From NCBI RefSeq assembly GCF_963666675.1, contig NZ_OY762929.1, positions 3,100,001 to 3,164,000 of the forward strand: 64,000 nucleotides of DNA, in the 5' to 3' direction. Below the pieces are notes generated by a model. It was not told where the DNA came from, did no database searches, and saw nothing but the letters and a program-made list of their open reading frames with translations. Positions 9,325 to 17,983 of the stretch are shown one piece after another. The stretch comes from an uncultured Desulfobacter sp. (GTDB lineage: Bacteria > Desulfobacterota > Desulfobacteria > Desulfobacterales > Desulfobacteraceae). Position numbers and translations under genes: made by a program. Every line of letters starts with the position of its first letter. Within the stretch, counting starts at the first letter, position 1.

Positions 9325-10212
9325 TTATTTTCTGGGATGACATTCATAATGCATGTGAATCAGGTAATCTCTTGAAATATGGGTGTAAATCTGGGTGCTT
9401 GAGATATCGGAATGACCGAGCATGGTCTGAACCGACCGCAGGTCCGCCCCGCCCTCGATCAGATGGGTGGCAAAGGAGTGGCGCAGGGTATGGGGAGAAA
9501 TGGGCCGGGTAATACCGGCCATAACGGCGTATTTTTTTATGATTTTCCAAAATGACTGACGGGTCATGGGCTTTCCGGCCCTTGCAACAAACAAATAATC
9601 ACTGGGCAGCTGCTTTAATGCCTGGGAACGGCCCTGTTCCAGCCAAATAGTCGCCGCCTCTTTGGCCTTTGACCCAAAGGGCACGATTCGCTCTTTGGCG
9701 CCCTTGCCCATCACCCTGACAAGGCCTGCTTCCAGATTTACATCCACCACCTTCAACATCACAAGTTCCGAAACCCTGAGCCCAGCCCCGTACATGATTT
9801 CCATCATGGCAAGATTTCTTTGGCCCTTGGGTGTTGTGACATCACAGGTGGCTAACAGTGCCTCCACATCAATGACAGAGAGTACACTCGGCAGATGCAG
9901 GCCTGTTTTGGGAATATCAATATCCTTTAAGGGATTAACGGATACCTGTTTCTCTGCTGTCAGATATTTATAAAACCCCCGGATGGAAATCAGGTGCCTG
10001 GCCCTGGATTTGGCTGACAGGCCCTGGCGGGTCAGATAAACCAACCATCCGATAACGGCCGTGGTATCGGCACTGCCAAAATCCTCAATCCCGTTGTCAG
10101 CCAGATAATTAACATATGAAGCCAGATCCGTTCCATAGGCTGTAATGCTGTTGGCAGCAAGCCCTTTTTCCACGGTCAGGTGGTCCATATATGTGTCTAC
10201 CAGTTCATGCAT
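9325..10212 (-). CDS. xerD: Tyrosine recombinase XerC/XerD family
   Basis: 295 residues, the usual length of XerC/XerD, which resolve chromosome dimers at dif with FtsK. The N-terminal SAM-like DNA-binding domain is followed by the catalytic domain with the full set of residues: Arg in GAGLRVSEL, Lys in GKGAKERIVPFG, His and Arg in HTLRHSFATHL, His in MLGHSDISSTQ, and the nucleophilic Tyr in QIYTH. The pattern is closer to XerD than XerC, but the paralogue assignment is tentative. No integrase-type extension or adjacent attachment site is seen, so a housekeeping role is likelier than a mobile-element one. It precedes mfd on the same strand. Confidence 0.88.
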   Translation of the reverse strand: MHELVDTYMDHLTVEKGLAANSITAYGTDLASYVNYLADNGIEDFGSADTTAVIGWLVYLTRQGLSAKSRARHLISIRGFYKYLTAEKQVSVNPLKDIDIPKTGLHLPSVLSVIDVEALLATCDVTTPKGQRNLAMMEIMYGAGLRVSELVMLKVVDVNLEAGLVRVMGKGAKERIVPFGSKAKEAATIWLEQGRSQALKQLPSDYLFVARAGKPMTRQSFWKIIKKYAVMAGITRPISPHTLRHSFATHLIEGGADLRSVQTMLGHSDISSTQIYTHISRDYLIHMHYECHPRK

Positions 10213-10318
10213 AAATTCACTTTTCTACTCTAAAATTGTACCAAATTATCTATTTTCAAGGATGTTTGATTGTGAAAGGCAGTCTTGGGGATCAAAAAGT
10301 CGCTTTCATTTATGGTTG

Positions 10319-12541
10319 CTATTGGAAAAGTTCGGAAATACAGCGAAATCCAATGATGTTGGCCGTGGTCTCCGGCGGGAAGAGCCCCCGGGAACTGATG
10401 GTAACCGTATCTTTGGCATTCCAGGCCCCGCCTTTGGCCACATTGAACAACTTGACCTTGCGGGTGGCAAAGGGAGGCGGCTGGGTGTCGGCGGTCCACT
10501 CCATGACGTTGCCCAGCATATCACAGATACCAAACCCGTTGGCCGCATGGTCATAGTCATCCACGGCACTGGTGTCGGCAAGGCCGGAAGACTCAATATT
10601 CAACGCCTTTGGGTCAAACTGATTGCCCCAGGGATATTTTAAGGCCATATCCGTGCGGGCGGCAGACTCCCACTCGGCTTCGGTGGGCAGACCCCGGCCG
10701 ATCCAGGAGGCATAGGCAAAGGCGTCATCCACACTGACCTGTACCACAGGATGGTTTCTTTTGCCGTGAAGGGTGGAACCGGGCCCTAGCGGTTGGTGCC
10801 AGCAGGCCCCTTTAACGGTGGAGGACCCGGCCTGCTTGCTCCAGATCACCTTTTCTCCCTCTTTTTTAAAGCGGCAATGATACACCGTTCCAATCCCTTT
10901 TTTTTCAGCGGTGGTAATATATCCGGTCTGTTCAACAAAAATTTCAAACAAGGCATTGGTCACCGGATATTTACCCATATATACCCGGGGCATGTCAAAG
11001 GGCTGTAAGGCCAGGCTTGATTTCAAAGCTTTTTCCGTGCCAATGGTATAGGTCCCTTCGGGGATGGTGATATACGCATTGAATTTTTTTTCACGCTCGC
11101 CTAGAAAGTCGTCAAACTGTTCGGCAAGCTCCCGGGACTTTCTAAACTCCTCAAGGGCTTTTAGCTCGTCTTCATCAAGCTCGTCAAGCTCTTCCAAGTC
11201 TTCGTCATCATCTAGATCAACCTCTTCAAGCTCCTGATCTGCGTCAAGTTCAATATCTTCTATCTCTTCAAGGGATTCATCATCATCGAGTTCAACATCT
11301 TCTATCTCCGTGTCTTCATCAATTTCATCCAACTCTTCAAGCTCTTCATCCTCATCAAGATCGAGTTCTTCAATCTCCTGGTCTTCATCTATCTCTTCGA
11401 TCTCTTCAAGTTCATCGTCTTCGATATCTTCTATGTCAACATCGTCGTCTATCTCCTCAATTTCATCATCAAAGAGATCTTCGTCCACCTCCTCCAATTC
11501 TTCATCTTCACCAATCTCTTCGATCTCCAGATCTTCATCTATCTCTTCGATTTCCTCAAGTTCATCGTCCTCAACGTCTTCTATCTCGACATCGTCATCT
11601 ATCTCTTCAATGTCATCATCAAGGAGATCTTCATCGATCTCCTCTATCTCCTGGTCTTCATCTATCTCCTCAATTTCTTCAAGCGCATCGTCTTCGATTT
11701 CTTCTATGTCAACATCACCATCTATCTCTTCGATCTCATCATCGAGAAGGTCTTCGTCCACCGCTTCCAATTCTTCATCTTCATCGATTTCCTCGATCTC
11801 CTGGTCTTCATCTATCTCCTCAATTTCTTCAAGCTCATCGTCTTCGATTTCTTCTATGTCAACATCATCATCTATCTCTTCGATCTCATCATCGAGAAGG
11901 TCTTCGTCCACCGCTTCAAGTTCTTCATCCTCGTCAAGTTCAATTTCCTCAATTTCCACGTCATCGTCGATGGTTTCGTATCCGGCATCGCCCTCCCCGT
12001 CCGGATCATCCAGAATTCCAGAACCCAACCGGTCCAACACTTTTTTAATTGATTCTATGATATCCGTTGACTCATTGTCGGCATCCGGCGGCTTGATTTT
12101 ATCTAAAAACTCAGCCACGGCGCTCAGCACATCAGCGGCTTTGGTGAGATCAAATCCATCGGTCTTCACGGCATCGCTGAAAGACTGCAAAAGCGAACTT
12201 TTCGCATCGGCCGTCATGTCAAAGACATTTGACTCGGTAACCGTAATGTCCTCGGAATTCAGGCCGTTTGCCGACAATTTTTCCAAGTCGGCATTGATGG
12301 AGGATTTAAGACTGGAAAAATTTCTTCTTTTGGATCTTAATTTTGCAGGGTCATCTCCGACATCCCAGATCTGACGTATAATCGTGTCCCCGTCAATAGA
12401 CGAAAGATTGAGAATACTCTCTTCTGAATCATAATAGGCAGATATGGCTTGAATGGCCTTATCCTTAACGGATCCGGGGCGGTAGTTAAGATTTTCCAAT
12501 GCCTCGGTGATACCGGACAGGGTAATGGATACATTGGCCAA
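10319..12541 (-). CDS. SUMF1/FGE-fold protein with a long acidic 50-residue repeat
   Basis: 740 residues in three parts. Residues 1-175 are a mixed helical domain I do not recognise. Residues about 181-460 are almost wholly Asp, Glu, Ile and Leu and include about four copies of a 50-residue repeat. A basic linker leads to a formylglycine-generating-enzyme (SUMF1)-like domain from about 488 to the end, with MGKYPVTNALFEIFV, RGLPTEAEWESAAR, YPWGN, GNVMEWTAD and a final IGFRC. The paired catalytic cysteines expected after the GGAW motif in true FGE are absent, so it is probably a non-catalytic binding or scaffold version. There is no signal peptide. It is divergent from the parA operon, 288 bp apart, suggesting a functional unit. 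Confidence 0.75.
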   Translation of the reverse strand: MANVSITLSGITEALENLNYRPGSVKDKAIQAISAYYDSEESILNLSSIDGDTIIRQIWDVGDDPAKLRSKRRNFSSLKSSINADLEKLSANGLNSEDITVTESNVFDMTADAKSSLLQSFSDAVKTDGFDLTKAADVLSAVAEFLDKIKPPDADNESTDIIESIKKVLDRLGSGILDDPDGEGDAGYETIDDDVEIEEIELDEDEELEAVDEDLLDDEIEEIDDDVDIEEIEDDELEEIEEIDEDQEIEEIDEDEELEAVDEDLLDDEIEEIDGDVDIEEIEDDALEEIEEIDEDQEIEEIDEDLLDDDIEEIDDDVEIEDVEDDELEEIEEIDEDLEIEEIGEDEELEEVDEDLFDDEIEEIDDDVDIEDIEDDELEEIEEIDEDQEIEELDLDEDEELEELDEIDEDTEIEDVELDDDESLEEIEDIELDADQELEEVDLDDDEDLEELDELDEDELKALEEFRKSRELAEQFDDFLGEREKKFNAYITIPEGTYTIGTEKALKSSLALQPFDMPRVYMGKYPVTNALFEIFVEQTGYITTAEKKGIGTVYHCRFKKEGEKVIWSKQAGSSTVKGACWHQPLGPGSTLHGKRNHPVVQVSVDDAFAYASWIGRGLPTEAEWESAARTDMALKYPWGNQFDPKALNIESSGLADTSAVDDYDHAANGFGICDMLGNVMEWTADTQPPPFATRKVKLFNVAKGGAWNAKDTVTISSRGLFPPETTANIIGFRCISELFQ
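11357..11929 (-). repeat. 150-bp coding tandem repeat (acidic)
   Basis: Within the SUMF1-fold gene, codons 205-395 carry about 3.8 copies of a 150-bp unit whose translation begins DEELEAVDEDLLDDEIEEID. Copies 1 and 2 are nearly identical (differences such as DD to GD and DE to DA), copy 3 has lost its first nine or ten residues, and copy 4 has diverged slightly (LLDD to LFDD). The pattern shows recent tandem duplication and predicts length variation between strains. Confidence 0.8.
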
Positions 12542-12829
12542 ACTCTAAAATACTCCTTTGTAAACGCGCGTCAAAGACGTTAACCGCGATGATGAATTAA
12601 GGCCTTTGGAACTCAAAACAATACAATTTTTTGCCTAAATACATGTTTTAACGTGCTTTTAATGCAGATCTTATGATATAAGAAATAATATTTTTCAATT
12701 GTACAAAAATCTTGTTCCTAAGGCAAAATTAAAAAATAATTCATCTGCTGATCTTAGGATGAACGCCCTGATACAATGACATTTGACGTTGATAAATTTT
12801 TTATGGGCATGTTAATAGAGATAAGAATA

Positions 12830-13600
12830 ATGGTAAATGTTTTGACTATTTCAGGGCTGAAAGGCGGTACCGGCAAGAGTATAACAGCCCTTAATCTATC
12901 CGCCTGTCTTGCACTTTATGAAAAAAGGATACTGTTGGTTGACTGTGATCCCCAGGCACGTGTATCCCAATGGGGTAACAACCATTCAAATGGGAATAAC
13001 CATGATTTGTCCCAGGTACTGGCCGGAAGAATAAGCGTCTTTGACGCAGTATCCGACACTGAGATTGACGGGCTGCAAATCCTGCCGGCCGGTTTCGATC
13101 TTTTTTCCATGGCCCTGAAACTTTCCAGGCGTATGGACAACGAAAAACTGCTTCGTCTTGTTGTTGATGAGGTCAAGCATGACTACGATATGGTTATTAT
13201 TGATGCACCGTCATCCTGCGGATATCTGAGTATCGCTGCGTTGACGGCCGCAGACCGGCTTGCAGCAGTGGTCATCCCGGATAAAGACTGGACTCGTAAT
13301 TTTCATTCATTGATGAAAATTGTCAGGTATATACGCCGATCCCACAATACACCGTTAGGCATTTCAGGCATACTGTTCAACAGATGCAACAGTGAACAAC
13401 AGATGGAAAATCATGCGGTTCCCGAAGTGTTGGAACAAATTCGTCCCCTGATATATCAAACCATGATCCCTGACGATGAAACAGTTGACAAGGAACCCTC
13501 CTCCCTGAGCCCACTGCCTTTGTACGACATTAAAGCGCCGGCATCCCAGGCGTACCTTGGGTTGGCCAGGGAGATGATCTGTTCATTCAATTTAAAATGA
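12830..13600 (+). CDS. ParA/MinD-family P-loop ATPase
   Basis: 256 residues from MVNVLTISG. The deviant Walker A KGGTGKS begins about residue 12, VDCDPQARVSQWG follows near 38-50, and MVIIDAPSS is the Walker B strand near 123. These define the ParA family of dimerising ATPases that position cargo on the nucleoid or at the pole. The start at 12830 is chosen over 12776 because GAGATAAG precedes it and the conserved strand starts immediately. No parB follows; the next two genes are an acidic protein and a zinc-ribbon protein, so plasmid-type partitioning is unlikely and another cargo is inferred. It leads a three-gene operon with an 11-bp or shorter gap to the next gene. Confidence 0.85.
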   Translation: MVNVLTISGLKGGTGKSITALNLSACLALYEKRILLVDCDPQARVSQWGNNHSNGNNHDLSQVLAGRISVFDAVSDTEIDGLQILPAGFDLFSMALKLSRRMDNEKLLRLVVDEVKHDYDMVIIDAPSSCGYLSIAALTAADRLAAVVIPDKDWTRNFHSLMKIVRYIRRSHNTPLGISGILFNRCNSEQQMENHAVPEVLEQIRPLIYQTMIPDDETVDKEPSSLSPLPLYDIKAPASQAYLGLAREMICSFNLK

Positions 13601-13610
13601 GGTGACCCCA

Positions 13611-14027
13611 TTGAAATTAACCAATCCCGAATCCATCCAGGAGAGTGAAAAAGAGTTTATTGACACCATAAACGCCGAACTTGACTGGGATACCATTGAA
13701 CAGATGCTGCTTGAGAAGCATAATTTTGCGGTTCAGGATGACATTGAGTATAAAGATGGAAATCTTATCGTTCACAACAACGAAATCGCATACAAATTTG
13801 AGTTTGAAATCAAGGTTCCCCTGTCGGTAATTTTTAACCGCAGTGGTGAATGCCTTTCCATGTCAACCACCAGGGATGACGAGGAAGACGTTGGAATTGA
13901 CGAAGATGAGGAAAACCCCAATTCATCAATGCCCCCGTCCCCCGATGGTGAACCGGATAAAAACAAGGTCGAGGAGATGGCTGTTGAGATCGCAGATTTG
14001 ATCTCTGAAATCAACAATAAAGAGTAA
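13611..14027 (+). CDS. Small acidic protein of the ParA operon, unknown function
   Basis: About 138 residues with no family I recognise. The N-terminal half is a compact mixed domain (TINAELDWDTIEQMLLEKH, then beta-like strands with KYKFEFEIKVPL). The C-terminal part is an acidic low-complexity stretch (DDEEDVGIDEDEEN) and a short amphipathic helix ending in ISEINNKE. A TTG start at 13611 is favoured because GAGGTG lies about six bases upstream; a GTG at 13602 has no such site. It is squeezed between parA and the zinc-ribbon gene (11 bp to the latter), so translation is probably coupled. The acidic tail echoes the divergent SUMF1-fold protein. Confidence 0.7.
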   Translation: MKLTNPESIQESEKEFIDTINAELDWDTIEQMLLEKHNFAVQDDIEYKDGNLIVHNNEIAYKFEFEIKVPLSVIFNRSGECLSMSTTRDDEEDVGIDEDEENPNSSMPPSPDGEPDKNKVEEMAVEIADLISEINNKE

Positions 14028-14038
14028 GGGAGCAGGAT

Positions 14039-15487
14039 ATGCCGGAGGGTAAAAAAACCAATCGGGAGTCTGTCAGAAAACAATTGGATGAAATTTTAGC
14101 CAAGGAGATCACCGCGTTCATTGATGTGGATTCCAACATGGCGATGATGTCCTTCAACCTTGCCACCATCTCCTGTATCGTCATCAGCGTGGACCGGGAA
14201 CGTGAAATCAAAGAGTACCCGAACGCGCCTCCGGAACGCTTCACCCAAAAGACCTTTACCTCAGAACTTGTGGATATCGGACTTGATCAGGACGACTACC
14301 TTGAAAATGCCATATCAAGCGTTTTGAAATCCGGCTACTTTACCACACTTGAAAATGGTGAATTGAAAGCCGAAATGCCCGCCTTTATGATGGTCGGTTT
14401 TTTAGACTCCATGTTTCCGGGCATGCAGGGCCTGAACCTGATCGCGTTTATCCTTCAAATGAATGACGAGGTCAATTCCGGCCGAAAAACCCTTGAGCTT
14501 GCAAAACAAAGCTTTGAAACGACCCTTAAAACCCGGGGAGTTTCGGTGACAAAAGACCGGGCCCAGGAGCGTGCCACCGAAATGGTCAAGGGGGGAAATA
14601 AGTCGGTCACAGTTCAGTCAAAACAGATCTCAGCGCGGTTGAAACGAGAAAAGCTCAACAAATTGTCCCAGTTGATGAAATCCCGAAAACAGCGAACGGA
14701 CGGCTATCAGGAAAAGGTCAAAATTAAAAATCTTTTTGAAAAAGAACCCAGTCCCGAAGAAATTGAAGCTGAAAAACAAAAAGCCAGGGAAGCTGAAGAA
14801 GCCGCCCTGAAAGCCCGGGACCTTGAAAAAGAGTTAGCAGAAAAAGAAAAAAAGATACAAGAAGCAGAAATTGCAGCCCAGGAACTTGCAGAAAAGCTTA
14901 GAGTGATTGAAGAGAAGGAAAAAGCTGCCGAAGAAGCCAAGGCCAAAGCCTTGGAAGCCAAGGAAAAAGCTGAAGCCATTGCGGCAAAAGAGCAGGAAAT
15001 GGCTGAAAAGGAAGCCAGACTTCTGGCCCTCGAAGAAGAGTTCAAACGCAAAGAAGAAGAGGCAAAAAAAGAGGCAGAAGCCAAAAAACTCGCAGAGCAA
15101 AAGGCACAAGAAGAAAAAGAACAGGATGATATTGAATCCAGAATCGCCGACTTTGAACAGACCCTGGCCATGCCCTGCCCCATATGCACCAACGGCAGGG
15201 TTGAAGAAAAGACCACGGACAAGGGCAAGGTGTTTTACTCCTGCAACCAGAAGGACTGCAGGTTCGTCTCCTGGGATAAGCCCTATCATTTTGAATGTCC
15301 TCTGTGCAAAAACCCCTACTTGGTTGAATTCATAACACCTTCGGGCACACCCGGCCTTAAATGCCCCAGGGCATCATGCACCTATTCCCAGGACAACTTG
15401 CTGGCTCCGGTTCAGCACATGGCCGCAATCACAGAGGCGCCACCAAAAAAGAAAAAACTGGTCCGGCGCGTCAAACGGCGGCGATAA
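14039..15487 (+). CDS. Coiled-coil protein with two C-terminal C4 zinc ribbons
   Basis: 482 residues. Residues 1-160 form a globular domain without a recognised family. About 225-375 are a Lys/Glu/Ala-rich continuous coiled coil. Residues 380-447 contain two four-cysteine zinc ribbons: CPIC (380-383) with CNQKDC (403-408), and CPLC (420-423) with CPRASC (442-447), spaced like the topoisomerase I C-terminal zinc fingers. The tail is strongly basic (KKKKLVRRVKRRR), so nucleic-acid binding is likely. It is the last gene of the parA operon, with GGGAGCAGG upstream of its ATG. Function unknown; a ParA-positioned DNA- or RNA-bound structure is the simplest idea. Confidence 0.78.
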   Translation: MPEGKKTNRESVRKQLDEILAKEITAFIDVDSNMAMMSFNLATISCIVISVDREREIKEYPNAPPERFTQKTFTSELVDIGLDQDDYLENAISSVLKSGYFTTLENGELKAEMPAFMMVGFLDSMFPGMQGLNLIAFILQMNDEVNSGRKTLELAKQSFETTLKTRGVSVTKDRAQERATEMVKGGNKSVTVQSKQISARLKREKLNKLSQLMKSRKQRTDGYQEKVKIKNLFEKEPSPEEIEAEKQKAREAEEAALKARDLEKELAEKEKKIQEAEIAAQELAEKLRVIEEKEKAAEEAKAKALEAKEKAEAIAAKEQEMAEKEARLLALEEEFKRKEEEAKKEAEAKKLAEQKAQEEKEQDDIESRIADFEQTLAMPCPICTNGRVEEKTTDKGKVFYSCNQKDCRFVSWDKPYHFECPLCKNPYLVEFITPSGTPGLKCPRASCTYSQDNLLAPVQHMAAITEAPPKKKKLVRRVKRRR

Positions 15488-15655
15488 ATATTTGCCTGAT
15501 ATTTAAAAATCGCTTTTTAATATCTTCCCATTGTTTTTTGTTTTGATTTATTATAGGTGTCTTGAATCAGGTCGGTCTAAAAATTTTATTTTAAGGCAGC
15601 AGACCATGAGAAAAATTACCTTAAAATGCAGAGCTAAGACCCTGTCAGACAAAAA

Positions 15656-16561
15656 ATGAAGCCGATATTTTATTTCTATATAATCATAGCGGGTTTAACA
15701 ACACTATTGGCGTTTCAGGTATACGCCTTGGTTAATCCGGTGATTGAAACCCCAAAGGCACAACTTTCGTCCAATTCCCCAAAGCAGGCCGACGCCCATC
15801 CACAATCCGCTTTGGATCGCCATAAGTCTGTTAATTTAAACAAGTTCATCCAAAAGGTTACCCAACGGAATCTTTTCAAAGTGCAGGTAAACGGTGAACA
15901 AAAAAAAGCACCGGAACCCGAAGAGGTGCACCTTGAGAAAACAAGTCTTGATCTCACCCTTTGGGGCACGGTGACCGGGCAAGAAAAACAAGATGGCTGG
16001 GCTGTAATAAACGATCGTAAAGCAAAACAGCAGGAACTTTACCGGGTCAATGATACGGTCCAGGGTGCCACTATTAAATCCATACTGAGAAACAAAGTGA
16101 TTTTAACCGTAAACGGTAAAGACCAGATTCTTGAAATGGATGAAAACCAGTCGTCCTTAAAGAAACCCGGCATGCCCCGCAGGACTTCTGGGAATCGCCC
16201 CAAACCATCCAACCCGCCTCGGCAAAATATCCCGACGCCGGAACGTATGCCTGACAAAGTATCCCAGTCAGATCAACTTTTCAAAACCCGGCCATATATC
16301 AGAAACGGGGAAGCCTCGGGGGTTATGGTTTACAGCATCAAAAGAGACTCCGTTGCCCAGTTGTTAGGCCTTCGCAACGGCGACATTATCCAGGCCGTAG
16401 ACGACGTCGACATCCAAGATGTCCAGGATCTTGAAGATTTTGAAGAGAGCATCGGCGATCATTCGGATGTTACCATTTCCATCCTCAGGCGCGGCAAACC
16501 CAAAGAACTGGTTTTCAGCGGAGAGGACAGCGCATATTCCATTAATGATGTTGAACCGTAA
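15656..16561 (+). CDS. GspC-like type II secretion inner-membrane protein with PDZ domain
   Basis: 301 residues with the GspC architecture: one N-terminal membrane segment (about 5-27), a Pro/Gln-rich periplasmic linker, a homology-region domain around 70-165 (LDLTLWGTVTG...AVINDRK), another Pro-rich linker, and a C-terminal PDZ domain about 215-290 (GVMVYSIKRDSVAQLLGLRNGD). In the type II system GspC links the inner-membrane platform to the GspD secretin. No gspD, E, F or G lies beside it; it is followed by a yidD-like gene that overlaps its end. It may serve a secretion system encoded elsewhere or a different PDZ-based assembly. Confidence 0.75.
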   Translation: MKPIFYFYIIIAGLTTLLAFQVYALVNPVIETPKAQLSSNSPKQADAHPQSALDRHKSVNLNKFIQKVTQRNLFKVQVNGEQKKAPEPEEVHLEKTSLDLTLWGTVTGQEKQDGWAVINDRKAKQQELYRVNDTVQGATIKSILRNKVILTVNGKDQILEMDENQSSLKKPGMPRRTSGNRPKPSNPPRQNIPTPERMPDKVSQSDQLFKTRPYIRNGEASGVMVYSIKRDSVAQLLGLRNGDIIQAVDDVDIQDVQDLEDFEESIGDHSDVTISILRRGKPKELVFSGEDSAYSINDVEP

Positions 16562-17015
16562 GAAACCCTTTATTCTTCTTGCGCTGTGCATTTTCACTTT
16601 AGGTGCGTTTGCTCAAAACGTTTGTGCCCGGGACTCCGGCGGAACACATGAAACAGACACCCATCCTGCGATAAAATTTTATCAAAAGCATATATCCGGT
16701 ATAGACGGGAACCGCTGCCCCATGTATCCAAGCTGCTCCGGGTATGGTGCCCAAGCCATTCAAAAACACGGATTGTTGCTGGGCTGGATCATGGCATGCG
16801 ATCGACTGCTCAGATGCGGTAAAGATGAAGTTCGTTTGTCTCCCCATATCAAAATCAATGGGCGTGAATTAACATTTGATCCCGTCAGTGCCAATGATTT
16901 CTGGTGGTTCTCACCTCAAACGACTTCCAATGACACCGATGTGCCGATAAAACACCCTGATCAATCAGGTTTTGTCCCAATGCCGGATGTTGTGAAGCCG
17001 GAGCATCTAAAATGA
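16548..17015 (+). CDS. YidD-family protein with signal peptide
   Basis: 155 residues. After a hydrophobic N-terminal segment (about 6-22) comes the YidD (DUF37/haemolytic) core: YQKHISGIDGNRCPMYPSCS, then QAIQKHGLLLGWIMACDRLLRCG. Canonical YidD is a short amphipathic membrane-associated factor that helps YidC-dependent insertion. This version is longer, with an export-like leader and a C-terminal extension, so its site may be periplasmic. The start overlaps the gspC-like stop by 14 bp and its own stop overlaps the next ATG by 4 bp, showing a translationally coupled operon. Family is secure; role in this context is inferred. Confidence 0.8.
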   Translation: MLNRKKPFILLALCIFTLGAFAQNVCARDSGGTHETDTHPAIKFYQKHISGIDGNRCPMYPSCSGYGAQAIQKHGLLLGWIMACDRLLRCGKDEVRLSPHIKINGRELTFDPVSANDFWWFSPQTTSNDTDVPIKHPDQSGFVPMPDVVKPEHLK

Positions 17016-17977
17016 AGCGCCTGATCAAACTTTTGGGGGTGTATCCGGTTATTGTTGCTTGTATCTGGGTCCTTGGTTCATCATATGCCCATGCAAACAC
17101 CAATGGTCGATCCGGAATTTTTATTACCGCAGACATGCAGTTTGAATATGCCCGGACTCTTTTTGACCAAAAAGATTTTACCGCGGCCCAGGTGGAGTTT
17201 AAACGGTTCATCCATTTTTTCCCCCGGGACCCCAGGCGTGAACGCGCTGACTATACCGCAGGCGTTGCCCTGTTTCATTCAGGGCAGTTTTATGAGGCAG
17301 CCAAACGCTTTGATGACATTATTCGAAACGCCCAAGACGTAGACAGCCCCTGGGCACAAAAATCCTGCTTCATGCAAAGCCAATCCTTTGAGGCCATGGG
17401 CAACACCGGCTATGCCCAGGTTGTGCTACAGAATTATTTAAAACTGACCCGGGATACACACACAAAAGACCGAATTTATCTGGAACTTGCCCGCATGCAT
17501 ATCCAGAATACTACAGCTCCGGGAAAAAATGAGCTTGCCGACGCCCGGAAAAATCTAACGCTGATCAGTGCAGACAAACAGCAGGAATATAAGGTGGCAC
17601 AGCAGCTGGAGACCATTGACCTTGCCGGGAATGCACCGAAAAAAAACCCTGCCCTTGCAGGGATTATGGCCATCATCCCGGGGGGCGGCATGCTCTATTG
17701 TGAACGGTACAAAGACGCCTTTATCAGCTTCTGCTTTAATACAGGATTAATCTGGGCCGCATATACTGCCTTTGACCACGACAATCCCGCCCTTGGCGGT
17801 GTTATCTCCTTTGTGGAAACCGGCTTTTATTCAGGCAATATTTATGGTTCCATCACAGCCGCCCACAAATACAACAAAGCCGCCCAGATCAAAATTCTAA
17901 ACAAAACCTTTGACTTTGAACCGGGCTTTGACCCGGTCAATAAATCCTTTTTCCTGAGATTGACCCACGGGTTCTAA
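17012..17977 (+). CDS. Tetratricopeptide-repeat membrane protein
   Basis: 321 residues with a signal peptide or anchor at about 9-28. TPR-like helical pairs lie from about 40-190 (MQFEYARTLFDQKDFTAAQVEFKRF and AGVALFHSGQFYEAAKRFDDI are clear repeats). A hydrophobic C-terminal part around 215-280 starts KNPALAGIMAIIPGGGMLY, a pattern seen in small membrane domains of exported TPR proteins. It is probably envelope-associated with a protein-interaction role. It overlaps the yidD-like gene by ATGA and ends the gspC-yidD-TPR operon. It converges with the leftward genes after 17984 with almost no gap. Confidence 0.7.
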   Translation: MKRLIKLLGVYPVIVACIWVLGSSYAHANTNGRSGIFITADMQFEYARTLFDQKDFTAAQVEFKRFIHFFPRDPRRERADYTAGVALFHSGQFYEAAKRFDDIIRNAQDVDSPWAQKSCFMQSQSFEAMGNTGYAQVVLQNYLKLTRDTHTKDRIYLELARMHIQNTTAPGKNELADARKNLTLISADKQQEYKVAQQLETIDLAGNAPKKNPALAGIMAIIPGGGMLYCERYKDAFISFCFNTGLIWAAYTAFDHDNPALGGVISFVETGFYSGNIYGSITAAHKYNKAAQIKILNKTFDFEPGFDPVNKSFFLRLTHGF

Positions 17978-17983
17978 ATGGTA

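Noticed and set aside
9325..10212. Phage or integrative-element integrase.
   Set aside because: Length and motifs fit XerC/XerD; no tRNA, attachment site or phage genes are nearby.
11310..12374. A 354-codon rightward open frame made almost only of Ser and Ile.
   Set aside because: It is the antisense of the acidic Asp/Glu/Ile repeat of the SUMF1-fold gene; composition is a by-product of GAx/GTC codons and there is no ribosome binding site.
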